NCBI GenBank assembly: GCA_947471745.1
Contig: CANJKZ010001038.1
Span: 310,001-374,000, forward strand
Origin: Closterium sp. Naga37s-1
Taxonomy: Eukaryota > Streptophyta > Zygnematophyceae > Desmidiales > Closteriaceae
DNA length: 64,000 nt
Direction: 5' to 3'
Shown here: positions 22,109 to 33,314 of the stretch, piece by piece
How the letters are laid out: the number at the start of each line of letters is the position of its first letter
Position numbering within the stretch: position 1 is the first letter of the stretch
Made by a program: the position numbers and the translations under genes
Notes under the pieces: generated by a model
What the model saw: only the letters and a program-made list of their open reading frames with translations
Database searches by the model: none
What the model was told of the DNA's origin: nothing

Positions 22109-25100
22109 ATGAGCCCAGCAGTTAGTGCTGCATGCTCTAGAGATACTCGTGGGCGGCTGAGACGTCCGACGCACGTATTGGCTTCGGGAGATTTTGTTAC
22201 CACGACCCCACGTACACGTGCGGCGGACCGGACGTGGCAAGCAGAGGCCCGCGAATGTTGCCGCATTGCTAGGGATTTTGTGAGCTTGCATAGGAGCGCA
22301 AGAGGCAAATCCGAGGAGTGCAAGCCAATGAAGGCGGGCACATCTCCGCCTCCCACAGGTGTGTAAGCATCGACCCCGCATTACTTGTCCGCATGTTATC
22401 CTTTCACAATCATTGCGCGGCTTTGGAGGTGCAGATCAGGTAGATGCTCCAGATGCTCGGATGTGTCAGTGTTCTATCATCCCTAGTACATGTCGTCCAG
22501 GTGATTGTAATGAGCACGCAGCTGGATTGGAGTGCACGGGAGTGGGTGGTCCTGACAGCGGGAATGTGACGCCTGCTGCATGGTATCACTACTACCCAGT
22601 TCTGTATGGGGCCGTACACTCGTCGTGCACCATGGATGGCTCTGATGGACGCACTGGCACTGTGTCCAGATCGTGCAACGCTGTATCGGAGCCCAGCGGT
22701 GCCTCTAGCGACGAGGAATGGTCGCCGTCCACTGACGTCGGCACGAGTGGGTATGAGTCGGAAACTAACATCAATGTCGTGACTACATGTGCAGGAACAC
22801 AGGCTTCGGATGGAAAGCAACGAGGCCGTAAACGTGCAGGCCGGGGTCGTGGAAAAGGTGCTGTGCGGAAGCAGGTGAAGGATCTAATGGATGTGATCCG
22901 GAGTGTGAATCAACGCGTGGATATATATGGCACTTATGGCAGCAGTTCCACCAAGCTTGAATCACCCGCGCCGGAAGCGATGGATACAGTCCCGGCTCCC
23001 ACCTCGCGCCCTGTTGAGGAGGAGAACGTTGTAGAAGTGACCGCAAGTGCAGGCGTCTCACACCAGTGTGTCTGTGTGCCTGTTTGAAGAAACCCATGCC
23101 CGCCGAACAAGTAGCGAGTATCATTGCAACGACAACGTGAAGGCACCAAACATCAATGAGCAAGGTCGGGTCGATCATGTGCATGGGTCTGAGCTCATTG
23201 GGGAAGGCACGCCAATGCACACGGATGTCGCTCCCAGCCCTGCCGTCACAACTGACACAGTGAAGGCCACTGCTGGTGGTGGACCTGGCATGGCGTCCGC
23301 CACTGCAGCACCTGACGTGGCACTCATTTCTCGGCTCCTCCAAGTGCTGGGAGGTGCCGGCTCTTTGGGTGAAGCTGTAGTACCTGGGTTCAACACAAGG
23401 GAGCAAGGCGGTGCAGCGGCTGAGCTGATTGTTGTCATGCAGATGTAACGGTCAGCAACCACGCCAGTAGAGGCCTCGATGGGGAGGGAAGAAAAACATT
23501 GCTGCTTCCCCTAAGTCTGCACGGGTCAGTGACGTTGTGGATGCAGGGACCCCGGCTGCTGTCGCGGCAGAAGGCAGGTCGCCACGCCGGGGCGTCGCGG
23601 TGGAGGGCAAAGCAAAGGGCGCCAGCTCTGGAGAACACACGGCGGCCAGAGTCGGGGAGCTGACGAAGGGACTGAACTGTGGGCTTTGGAAGAATCCCCT
23701 GGAGCAAGACAACATGGTGGAAGAGCGGTACAGGCCTGTTCAGGGTGTGTTGTGAAGTGGGTGATGAGCTGATGTGATGAATTGCATTTGCAATTGACCC
23801 TACAGGGCTCGCGACTATCGAAACCAGATCTGCCGAGGGTCTAAGCGGGAAAGAGGCAACGACTACATATCGGTGGTCGTTGACTATGACCCAGACAGCA
23901 AGATCCGACAACTCAAAACTGGACTAACCAGCCCCGAGGAGATTGGCGTGTATACATTGGGCTGGGGTTGTGCTTAATGTATCATGCGCGTGGAGAGCTA
24001 CGAGGTGACTCTGTGGGACTGTATGGAATGCGGGGTGGACAAATTGGCAGTGTGGGTGGCTGTGCCATTTCTGACTCCTTTTTGTGGTGTCCTCAAATTT
24101 CCGAGTTATGCCGAGTGTACGTGTTGTACTTCGCAGTTCTACGGCAAGATGGCGATGGATTACTTGCTCCGCAAGTGCCGTGCACGTGGAGTGACCTATT
24201 GGCCGAACAACACCATGCGCCACTACGCTTCGAAGGTGGCGTTACGGCGGGACTATGGCGTGTGCTATAAGGACGTGGTGAAGCTCATGGAGGACAAGAA
24301 CTACCGTTCGAAGATCAACAAGCTTTGGGCGAATTGGAGGACGGACACCTCCACAGCGTCATGGCGGTCGTTGATTGATGCCTTGGAGATCGATGTGGAG
24401 GCTGATGGCGTATTCAAGATCGAAATACCCGTGCCATTGAAGCAGGCCCTCGTGAAAGCATATGCACCCAGTAAGCACTTCTAACTTAGTGGGCGAGGCG
24501 GTGGAGTAATTGCATGTTTTTTTGGGCAAGTAGATGTTGAGATTGAGATAGCGGTCCCTAACTCTGTTCTCACCCTCCCCACCCACACGCTGCTTGTGTA
24601 CACTGTCCACTGGTTTTTGTTCAGGTCAGTCTTGAGGTTGTGCAATCCATAGCGCAAGCACGATGGGTTACCATGGCAGTGGGCGATTTGTGGTGCTGAG
24701 GTCGTAACAATTCATCCCTAAACCCTCCACTCTCCCGCCCACTTCACGTTGAGTCCCAACTCCATCCCTCAACCATGTGTGGGAGTGTTGTGATAAAGCA
24801 AAACGTTAGGCAGGCGCTACCCTACTGGAGCCATGAGAAGGGGGATTGTAGGCCCTTCACAAGCAAGCAATTCTTCGAAGCATGTGTGAATGCATATCCG
24901 GAGTGGCTGACCGAGGACTTCATGTTTCTGGTGCCATACCACATTGCATGGGTGATGTACTCGGTGAGTCCGCCTAGGGACCCAGGGTGATTTCTTCTGT
25001 TACGTGCAAACCATGCCCTAACCCTCTTTTTACACCTTGACCGTTTCCATCACGTGTTGCGGTTCGACTATGGCCTAACCAGCCATGACACTAAAGCAAT

Positions 25101-25326
25101 GTGCTTCACGGGCGGCCCTACGGAGAATGAGAAGAGGATGAAGTTGGCAGCAGGCCGAGTGTGGGAGGTGGTGGAAAACTGGCTGGGTATCACCAAGGGT
25201 ATGTGGTACGACAAGGTGGTGGGAACGTTCAGGTGGGGTGAGTGGGGGCTATATGTGAACACCAGTGGGTTCACAAAGTTTGTTCCTAGCGAGGTGGACT
25301 TGGCACCCTTAGATGAGTCAATCTGA
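22109..25326 (+). CDS. Accessory protein with AT-hook-like segment, multi-exon, unknown family
   Basis: Putative spliced gene divergent from the Ulp1 gene. Exon 1 starts at ATG 22109 (MSPAVSAACSRDTRGRL) and can end at a CCCACAG/GTGTGT donor near 22357. Later coding blocks include an acidic-serine segment with a basic stretch KQRGRKRAGRGRGKGAVRK (near 22820, AT-hook-like) followed by a predicted helix (QVKDLMDVIRSVNQRVD), a block near 23810-23960 (YISVVVDYDPDSKIRQL), a block 24146-24473 (MDYLLRKCRARGVTYWPNN) ending at a GTAAGC donor, a block near 24790-24963 ending at GTGAGT, and a final block to TGA at 25326. I do not recognise the family. DNA binding is inferred only from the basic GRP-like stretch. 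Some boundaries are uncertain and more than one gene is possible. Confidence 0.5.
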
Positions 25327-25992
25327 CTAGAGCGATAGAACATGGCTATGCTGGAACCGTTATGTGGACATGCTAGTGTTATGGGCCCGATTGTATTGTA
25401 TGGTAATAGGCATGAAACAAATATGCAGTTTTGTAGTGCATTACCTAATAAGAAAACATAGTTTATTTCCGAATGGTAGGAAATTCGTATTAAATGGGTA
25501 GTCTGTGGTTTTATGGTTGAAGTTGCCTGTTTAGTAAATACTAATAAGTCTAATAAGATAATGCATAAGGAGAATGTGGTTCGGACCCGAAATCCTTAAC
25601 AGTGGAAACCTGAAAGTCACTGTCAGGTTACGCGTCATGTTAGTTGTGGGTCGAATTCGAGTGACCGGAAACTCACATACCCTACCCACAACTGACTTGC
25701 GCAACTCATCCGAAGGTGACTTAAGGGTCGACTTTGGGTGAGTGTCAGGTCGTCAAGATTTGGAGATGATATTTTATATACTTAATGAAATTGCTTGTGA
25801 TTTAATTGTAGTGCAGTTATCCTGAATTCTGTTTGGTGGTGCACACCTAGTTGTTCCCGTTTGTACTGCTCGTTTCATACTGAATCACACTCAATTCCAA
25901 CTCTCCTTGGCTCAAATCATTGGACACTCCCCTTGGCCTAGGCTCCTAAGCTTAGGCCCTAGACATACCATTTCCTAAGGTACCTACCGTTA
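25327..25992. other. Non-coding flank with inverted repeat
   Basis: AT-rich 3' flank of the accessory gene. A 10 bp inverted repeat (agttgtgggt ... acccacaact) lies near 25645-25695 and could form a hairpin. No gene, TIR or target duplication could be assigned. B is inserted at its right end. Confidence 0.4.
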
Positions 25993-26118
25993 TGTCAGAC
26001 TTATATGACTTAGCCTGTGTAGGCTGTAGTGGGGTAGCACATATGGGGTACAATATTTCTAGGGTTTGTACTTGTACACAACCCTTGTACTACTCAACCA
26101 TTTCCTCATTTCTTCTCA
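25993..26118 (+). repeat. 5' LTR of element B (126 bp)
   Basis: TGTCAGACTTATATGAC ... TTCTTCTCA, adjoining target duplication CGTTA on the left and the PBS on the right. Confidence 0.93.
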
Positions 26119-26129
26119 TGGTATCGAGC
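26119..26129 (+). promoter_or_regulatory. Primer-binding site of element B (one base short)
   Basis: TGGTATCGAGC directly follows the LTR. Against TGGTATCAGAGC it lacks one A, a different single-base loss from the one in A and D. Confidence 0.8.
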
Positions 26130-26179
26130 AGGTTCCCTAGTGGGAACGCTTCCTAGGGCCCACCACGATTTTTTTTTCC

Positions 26180-26830
26180 TGCCCGGAGCGTGCTTCGCTC
26201 CTGCCCGAGTCGCGCCCCGTTTGCCCTCCCTACCGTCGCGCCCTCTCACGGCCCCTCACGGCCCCTTCGCGTCGCCCTAAGCGGCCCCTCTCACGGCCCC
26301 TCGCGCCGCCCTTACGGCCCCTCGCGCCGCCCTTACGGCCCCTTACGGCCCCTCGCGCCGCCCGTCGGCCCCTCGCGCCGCCCTTAGCGGCCCCTTACGG
26401 CCCCTCGCGCGGCCCCTTACGGCCCCTCGCGCCGCCCTTACGGCCCCTTACGGCCCCTCGCGCCGCCCGTCGGCCCCCCCCTCTCGCCGCCCTTCGCGGC
26501 CCCTCGCGCCGCCCTTCACGGCCCGTCGCTGCCCTCCGCGGCCCCTCGCGCCGCCCTTCACGGCCCCTTCGCCGCCCTTCGCGGCCTCTCGCGGCCCTGT
26601 CGCCGCCCTTCGCGGCCCGCCGTCGCCGCCCCTGCAGCAGCAGCCGCCGCAGTCACTACAGCAGCGGCCGCCGCCGTCCCTGCAGCAGCAGCCGCCGCCG
26701 TCCCTGCAGCAGCAGCCGCCGCCGTCCCTGCAGCAGCAGCCGCCGCCGTCCCTGCAGCGGAAGCCGCAGCTGCCGCAGCCGTCACCAGCAGCAGCCGCCG
26801 CCACCTCCCTCGGGGCCGCAGCCGCCGCCG
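26180..26830 (+). repeat. GC-rich tandem-repeat leader of element B
   Basis: Leader made of cggcccctcgcgccgccctta-type units (26230-26600), followed by about six copies of a 24 bp cagcagcagccgccgccgtccctg unit (26633-26760). It lies between the PBS and the gag ATG and is probably untranslated. Confidence 0.75.
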
Positions 26831-27859
26831 CCGCTGACTGCAGCCGCCGGTGCGCCTCGGCCCTACCGGCGCGCCTCGGCCCGCCTCTGCTGGTGCGCCT
26901 CGGCCCTACCTGCGCGCCTCGGCCCGTCCCTGCCGGTGCGCCTCGGCCCTGCCCCACCACTTGCGGCTCTCTGCCCTGGTAAGAGTGTCGCCGCACTGCG
27001 CTGTCACTACTGCCACTACTGCTCCTACTGCCACTGCTGCTACTGCTGCCACTGCTGTCATGGCTACCCCTAGCGTCCTTGTCTTTGATGCTGAGGGTCG
27101 GGCTGTTGACTTTGAGGTCTGGGTCGATGATCTGCAGCTCTTCCTACAGTGCGATAGGAAAGACGGTCTCTCACTGTTCGATCTCATGTCTGGCGCCTCT
27201 CCTGCCCCTGCTGCCGATGCTGACAGCACTGTTCGCTCACAGTGGGCCACACGCGATGCTGCTGCCCGTCTTGCTGTGCGTAGTCACTTGCCGTCCACTG
27301 AGCGCACACACTTTAGTCAGTACAAGAGTGCTAAGACCTTGTACGACGCTGTCATTGCACGCTACTCTTCCCCTGCCACTGCTGCTCTTAGCCGCCTCAT
27401 GCTGCCGTACCTGTTCCCTGACCTAGCCGCCTTTCCCACAGTCGCTGACCTCATTACGCACCTTCGCACTAGTGACACCCGCTACCGCGCTGCGCTTCCT
27501 GCTGAGTTCTACGCCAAGAACCCCCCCCCCCATGTACATCACCCTCTACTACATAGTCACCCGGCTCCCTGACTCCCTTCGTCCAGTCAGGGACCACTTC
27601 CTCTCTGTTTGCCCCACCACACTCACCGTTGACCTCCTCGAGGAGCGCCTCCTAGCAGCTGAGAAGAGTATAGTCGCTGTAGGAGCCTCTCGTGGTGACC
27701 CTCGTGCCCCCTTCTTTGAGGGGTGCTCCCCCTCCCCCCTTCAGCCCTCTGTTGCCTCTGCTGCTGCCGTCGACTTCGTTGGCACCGAGTCGGTCGGCGC
27801 TGCGTCTGCTCCTAGCGGGAGACGCCGCACCGGCAAGGGCAAGGGGGGCAAGGGCGCTG

Positions 27860-28070
27860 GAGGGGCTGGCGGGGGTGGTGGAGGTGGCGGTGGAGGCGGC
27901 GGAGGGAGTGGGGGTGGCGGCGGGAGTGGTGGCGGGGGTGGGGGCTTCGGTGGCGGCGGTGGAAGCGGAGGCGGCGGCGGCGGTGGCGGTGGGAGCGGAG
28001 GAGGTGGCGGTGGCGGCGGTGGCGGAGGTGGCGGCGGTGGAGGTGGAGCAGGTCGGGGTGGCTCTGCGCA
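27860..28070 (+). repeat. Polyglycine-coding GGN repeat in gag of B
   Basis: Irregular ggtggcggcggt-type repeats encode ~65 residues that are almost all Gly with scattered Ser. Element D has the counterpart at 39930-40130. The tract separates the capsid region from the Cys/His motif. Confidence 0.85.
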
Positions 28071-30164
28071 GCAGGGCGGCTTCGGTGGTGGTCAGCGCCA
28101 GCAGCAGCAGCGCACTCGTGAGACCCCGCCCCCCCAGCAGCTTCGTGAGTGGTACGCTGCGCGTCAGCGGGGCGGGGGTGCTGGTCCTTGTGCCTACGTC
28201 CTGCGTACCGGCGACTGCACTGGTGAGCCGTGCGGTGGCCCGCACACCACCCAGCGCTGCTTCGGCCGCCTGACGGACGCTTGGCGTCTCCAGTTCCCTG
28301 ACGCCACGGAGATCCCCCGCTGGGGCGAGCTGCTTAGGTCGGGGGTTGCTATCTTTGATCTGGATTATGATGCTATTCTTGCTGCCATGTATGCTGTGTC
28401 TACTAGTGATTAGGGTGACTGTTACCTGTGTGTTCCGCCTGACCCGGGCATTGAGACTGCTGCTCTAGGTGCTGGTGAGGCTGCTGCTCTAGGTGCTAGT
28501 GCGTCTGCTGCCCCAGGTGCGGGTGAGGCTGCTGCTCTAGGTGCTAGTGCGTCTGCTGCCCCAGGTGCTGGTGAGTCTACTCTCTCCGATACCACGTCGG
28601 CTCAGGCCGTACGCACCTTCACCCTTGACTCGGGTGCTTCCCGCTCCTTCTTCCGAGACCGCACCACACTTACGCCGCTTCGTCGGCCAGTTGCGGTCTC
28701 CCTGGCGGACCCCTCTGGGGGTCCTGTCCTTGCCCACTTCTCCACTGTCTTACCGTGTCCGGCTGCCCCCTCTGGTACCCTGTCGGGTCTCTACCTCCCC
28801 TCGTTCTCCACGAACTTGGTGAGTGGAGCTGATCTACAGGATGGGGGGGTTGACCAGTTCACTCCTGCAAGTCAGCGAGTGACCCACTGTACGTGTGCTC
28901 GGACGGGCCGCCACTTGGCCACGTTTACCTGTCAGCCGGGGTCGAGCCTGTACAAATTGACCACTAGGTCTTCTCAGGCTGCTGAGTCTGGTCAGGTAGC
29001 TGCGTCGGGTCAGGTGTTTGCTGCAGCGTCCAGGTCTGGTCCTGAGTCTGCTCCCTGCTCGTGTCGTCTCCTGTCCCACCAGACTCTCCTCTGGCACCAC
29101 CGCCTTGGTCACCCCTCCTTGCCTCGTCTCCGAGGCATGGCCTCCCGTTAACTTGTCTCTGGTCTCCCCCGGTCCCTCCCTCCCCTTCCTCCGGGGCCTG
29201 CCCCTACCTGCGTTCCCTGCGTCGAGGGGCGGCAGCGCGCCGCTCCTCACTCCTCTGAGTTTCCTCCGACAGAGGCTCCGCTGCAGACTCTTCACATGGA
29301 CGTGTGGGGCCCCGCCCGCGTCCGTGGCCAGGGTCACGAGCGTTACTTCCTGTTGGTGGTTGACGACTACTCGCGTTACACCACGGTGATCCCCTTGCGC
29401 AGCAAGGGTGACGTCACTGGGGTGTTGATCGACTGGATCCGCGCAGCTCGTCTCCAGCTCAGGAGGAGTTTCGGCTCGGACTTTCCTGTTCTGCGTGTGC
29501 ACTCTGACAGAGGCGGGGAGTTTTCCTCAGGCCTTCTGGGAGCCTTCTGCCGTGCACAGGGCATCGGTCAGACGTACACGCTTCCGGCCTCTCCACAGCA
29601 AAATGGGATTGCTGAGCGCCGCATTGGCATGGTCATGGACGTCGCTCGTACGTCCATGATCCATGCGGCTGCTCCCCATTTTCTGTGGCCGTTCGCGGTT
29701 CAGTACGCGGCGCATCAGATCAACCTTCAGCCCCGAGTCTCCTTGCCGGAGACCTCCCCCACCTTGCGGTGGACGGGGAAGGTTGGCGATGCGTCTGCGT
29801 TTCGTGTCTGGGGATCTCGGGCGTTTGTCCGCGACTTGTCTGAGGACAAGCTGTCTCCCCGTGCTGTTCCCTGCGTCTTCCTTGGCTTCCCCCCTGACGC
29901 GCCTGGTTGGCAGTTTTACCACCCCACCTCGCGCCGTGTTCTGTCCTCCCAGGACGTCACCTTTGACGAGTCGGTTCCCTACTACCGTCTCTTCCCCTAC
30001 CGCACTGCGCCCCTCCCCCCGCCGTCGCTCTTCCTTGCGCCAGGTTCCCCCCCGGTAGACCCTCTCCCCCCTCAGGGTCCTGCCCCGTCAGGTGTGTCCC
30101 AGGTAGACGCAGTCGAGCCTGTCGAGGTAGCTGTTGACTCTGGTGCTGCTCGGGGTGCTGAGCC

Positions 30165-30330
30165 CGCGGGTGCTGAGTCTGGGGGTGCTGAGCCTGGGGG
30201 TGCTGAGCCTGGGGGTGCGGAGCCTGGGGGTGCGGAGCCTGGGGGTGCTGAGCCTGGGGGTACGGAGCCTGGGGGTGCGGAGCCTGGGGGTGCGGAGCCT
30301 GGGGGTGCTGAGCCTGGGGGTGCTTCGGGT
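30165..30330 (+). repeat. 15 bp coding tandem repeat (GGAEP linker) in B
   Basis: About eleven near-perfect copies of gggggtgctgagcct or its tgcggag variant encode GGAEP units between integrase and RT, matching the array in A. Confidence 0.87.
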
Positions 30331-33183
30331 ACTTCGTCTCGGCGGGAGCTACCCTCTCCACAGGAGCTGCGCGAGTGGTTTGCCAGGCGCTGGAGTCGTG
30401 CTGCTGGAGCTGGAGGTGCTGCTGTTGCTGCTGACCCTACGGTCGGCGCTGGAGGTGCTGGAGCCACTGGTCCTGGAGGTGCTCGTACTGGCGGTACTGG
30501 AGCTACTGGGACTGGGGGTGCTGCTTGGGCTACTGGAGTTGGTCCTGCTGCTGGTACTGCTGGGAGTACTGGAGCTGCTGGGGGTGCTGGTGCTGGAGGT
30601 ACTGCTGGGGCTGGTGCTTCTGAGGGTGCTGGAGTTGGCGCTGCTGGAGCTGGAGGTGCTGCTGGCGCTGGTGCTCCCGCTGGGGGTTCTGGTGCTGTCC
30701 CTGCTGTCTCTGGAGGCGCTGCGCGGCCACGGCCGTACTTCGTTCCGCTCCTTGAGCCGGTTCTTGGTCTCCCGCCTTCTACTGGTCCTCCTCCCTTAGA
30801 GTGTCCACAGCCTGTCCAGTCGCGGTCACAGTTAGAGCCTGCCTCCCCCCTGCCTGCTCCTTCTCCCTACGCTGGTCCTACTGGAGGTCTTGCTGAGCGT
30901 CGTGCGCCTGCGTCTCGTCCTGCGTCGCCTGTTCGTGCTGTTCGCACTAGTCGTCGTGTTCCGCGTCAGTGTCCTCCTGCGGTCCCGGGCACGCACCAGA
31001 TGGCACTGCGACCTTCCACTGCTCCGCAGCGTGTCCCTTTGCCGTCTCCTCCAGAGTCCTCTCTTCCTGCTCTTGCTGACCCGGAGTCTGACTCTCTTCG
31101 TGCTGCCAGTGCTACTGTCACGCGTCTCCTGGCTACTGTTGTCACTGACCCTTCCTTTGAGTCCACCGCTGCGTCTGCCTTAGTTGCTGAGCTGGTCGAC
31201 TTCGCTGCTCGCTGTCGTCTAGACTACGCTGCGAGTCTTGTTGCTGTGTCTGCGTCTGTCTGTCCTCCGTCCGTCGGGGGTGAGTGTGCTCTTGGCACGG
31301 ACGTCCTTGAGGACAGGCAGGAGGAGTTCCAGTGTTTTGCTGCTGCTTTGCCTCATCTCGTGTCCACGCTGATTGCCCTTGAGGGAGACCCGGATGCACC
31401 AGACATCCCGACTCCTCGATCGTACGCTGAGGCGATCGAGGGTCCCTACTCCTCTCAGTGGCAGTCAGCTATGGACGCAGAGATGGCTTCCTGGAAGTAC
31501 ACAGGCACCTACGTCGACGAGGTTCCCCCACCTGGGGCGAACATCGTCAGTGGCATGTGGATTTTCAGGGTGAAGCGGCCGCCGGGTTCTCCGCCTGTCT
31601 TCAAGGCGCGTTACGTGGCTCGAGGCTTCAGTCAGCGGCAGGGAGTTGACTACTTTCAGACCTTCTCTCCCACCCCGAAGATGACCACTCTTCGGGTGCT
31701 GCTGCACATAGCCGCTCAGCGCGACTATGAGCTTCACTCTCTTGACTTCACCACAGCTTTCTTGCAGGGCAGCCTGCACGAGGAGATCTGTCTGCGTCGC
31801 CCACCTGGCTTCACTGGGTCGTTTCCTCCTGGTACCCAGTGGAGCCTCCGGCGGCCAGTCTACGGTCTCCGCCAGGCGCCCCGTGAGTGGCACGACACAC
31901 TGAGGGCTACACTTGCGGCTCTTGGGTTTGCTCCTTCTACTGCCGACCCGTCGCTGTTTCTGCGCACCGACACCTCTTTGCCGCCATTCTACATCCTCGT
32001 GTACGTCGACGACTTGGTCTTTGCCACTGCTGACACTGCTAGACTCGCCCACGTGAAGTCCGAGCTGCAGAAGAGACACACGTGCACAGACCTGGGTGAA
32101 CTGCGCAGCTACCTTGGCTTGCAGATCACCCGGGACAGAGCACAGCGCACCATTACCCTGACTCAGTCACACATGGTGCAGCAGGTCCTTCAGCGCTTCG
32201 ACTTCACGTACTCCTCGCCTCAGGCCACTCCTCTGTCTACCCGCCACTCGCTCTCAGCTCTGCCTTCGGATGAGTCCGTAGAGCCGAGTGGCCCGTACCC
32301 AGAGCTTGTTGGCTGCCTCATGTACCTGATGACCTGCGCACGACCTGACCTCGCATACCCTCTTAGCATCTTGGCACGCTATGTTGCTCCTGGGAGACAC
32401 CGACCAGAGCACATGGCTGCAGCGAAGAGGGTGTTGCGTTACTTGTGCAGTACGTTGGGCATGGGGCTAGTGCTTGGAGGGCGGCGTTCAGTGGTCCTCA
32501 CAGGTCACGCAGACGCTTCTTGGGCTGACGACCAGGCTACGCAGCGGTCGTCACAGGGTTACACCTTCAGCCTTGGTTCCGGCTCTGTCTCGTGGCGGTC
32601 TACCCGCTCGTCTTCTGTTCTCGGCTCCAGCTGTGAGGCTGAGATCTACGCGGGGGCCATGGCTGCACAGGAGCTACGCTGGCTCACCTACCTGCTGACT
32701 GACCTAGGAGAGCCGCCTCGTTCTCCTCCAGTTCTGTACGTAGACAACAAGGCCATGCTGGCCTTGTGTCGGGAGCACAGACTGGAGCACAGAACGAAGC
32801 ACATTGCTCTTCGGTACTTCCTTGCTCGTGAGCTGCAGCAGCGTGGTCAGTTGCGTCTTGCTTACGTGGCCTCTGAGGCCAACACTGCTGATATCTTTAC
32901 CAAGGCACTTCCGCCTTGTGATCATCAGCGCTCCTGTACGATGCTAGGTCTTGTGCCTACTTGGCCTCACTTGCTCACTTCTTGACCTTGCTTGTACTGT
33001 GATCTATCTATACCTGCACTTGCTTGTTTACCTTTATATATGATCCTGCATGTGAACTGGCCTTGTGGCCTTTGAACTTGTGCTCGGAATGTGTGGTGAC
33101 GTTGGGATCCACCCTGAGCTTGCTTTGCTTTGCTTGACTGGTCTTGTGACCCCTTGTTCTCCCCCACTTTGCCTATGGGGGTG

Positions 33184-33309
33184 TGTCAGACTTATATAAC
33201 TTAGCCTGTGTAGGCTGTAGTGGGGTAGCACATATGGGGTACAATATTTCTAGGGTTTGTACTTGTACCCAACCCTTGTACTACTCAACCATTTCCTCGT
33301 TTCTTCTCA
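33184..33309 (+). repeat. 3' LTR of element B (126 bp)
   Basis: Differs from the 5' LTR at about three positions. Followed directly by the second CGTTA target copy. Confidence 0.93.
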
Positions 33310-33314
33310 CGTTA

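Larger units (their letters stand above)
14498..25992. mobile_element. Plavaka-like DNA transposon region (ends unresolved)
   Basis: An ~11 kb block between copia insertions A and B holds three spliced genes: a Plavaka-type transposase and a Ulp1-type protease on the minus strand, and an accessory gene with an AT-hook-like segment on the plus strand, diverging from a shared region at 21.53-22.11 kb. Transposase plus Ulp1-like protease resembles the cargo of CMC/KDZ-type cut-and-paste elements. I could not find terminal inverted repeats or a target duplication by eye, so the outer limits given are only the edges of the flanking copia insertions, and single-element status is inference. Confidence 0.6.
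27060..32985 (+). pseudogene. Copia gag-pol polyprotein of element B (two stops, one frame change)
   Basis: Gag starts at ATG 27060 (MATPSVLVFDAEGRAVDF). A glycine-rich tract fills about 27860-28060, followed by an unusual Cys/His motif (C-x13-C-x3-H-x4-C, near 28190-28260) and LREWYAAR. Protease DSGAS is near 28630, GAG-pre-integrase LLWHHRLGHPS near 29090, and integrase MDVWGP starts near 29296 with HSDRGGEF and NGIAERR. The GGAEP linker is at 30165-30330, the RT box YVDD at 32002-32013, and RNase H SSCEAEIYAG near 32630. It ends at TGA 32985. Lesions are C11 at 27521-27531 (one C too many), TAG at 28411-28413 and TAA at 29149-29151. From 29296 onward it is fully open for 1229 codons. Few, simple lesions suggest recent activity. 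Confidence 0.94.
25993..33309 (+). mobile_element. Copia LTR retrotransposon B, nearly complete
   Basis: 7.3 kb element with LTRs 25993-26118 and 33184-33309 (126 bp each, about three differences) and an exact 5 bp target duplication CGTTA at 25988-25992 and 33310-33314. PBS TGGTATCGAGC follows the 5' LTR and the purine tract tatgggggtg precedes the 3' LTR. It retains a full gag, protease, integrase, RT with YVDD and RNase H, interrupted by one homopolymer frame change and two stops. It is the best reference copy for this short-LTR family in the window. Confidence 0.95.
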
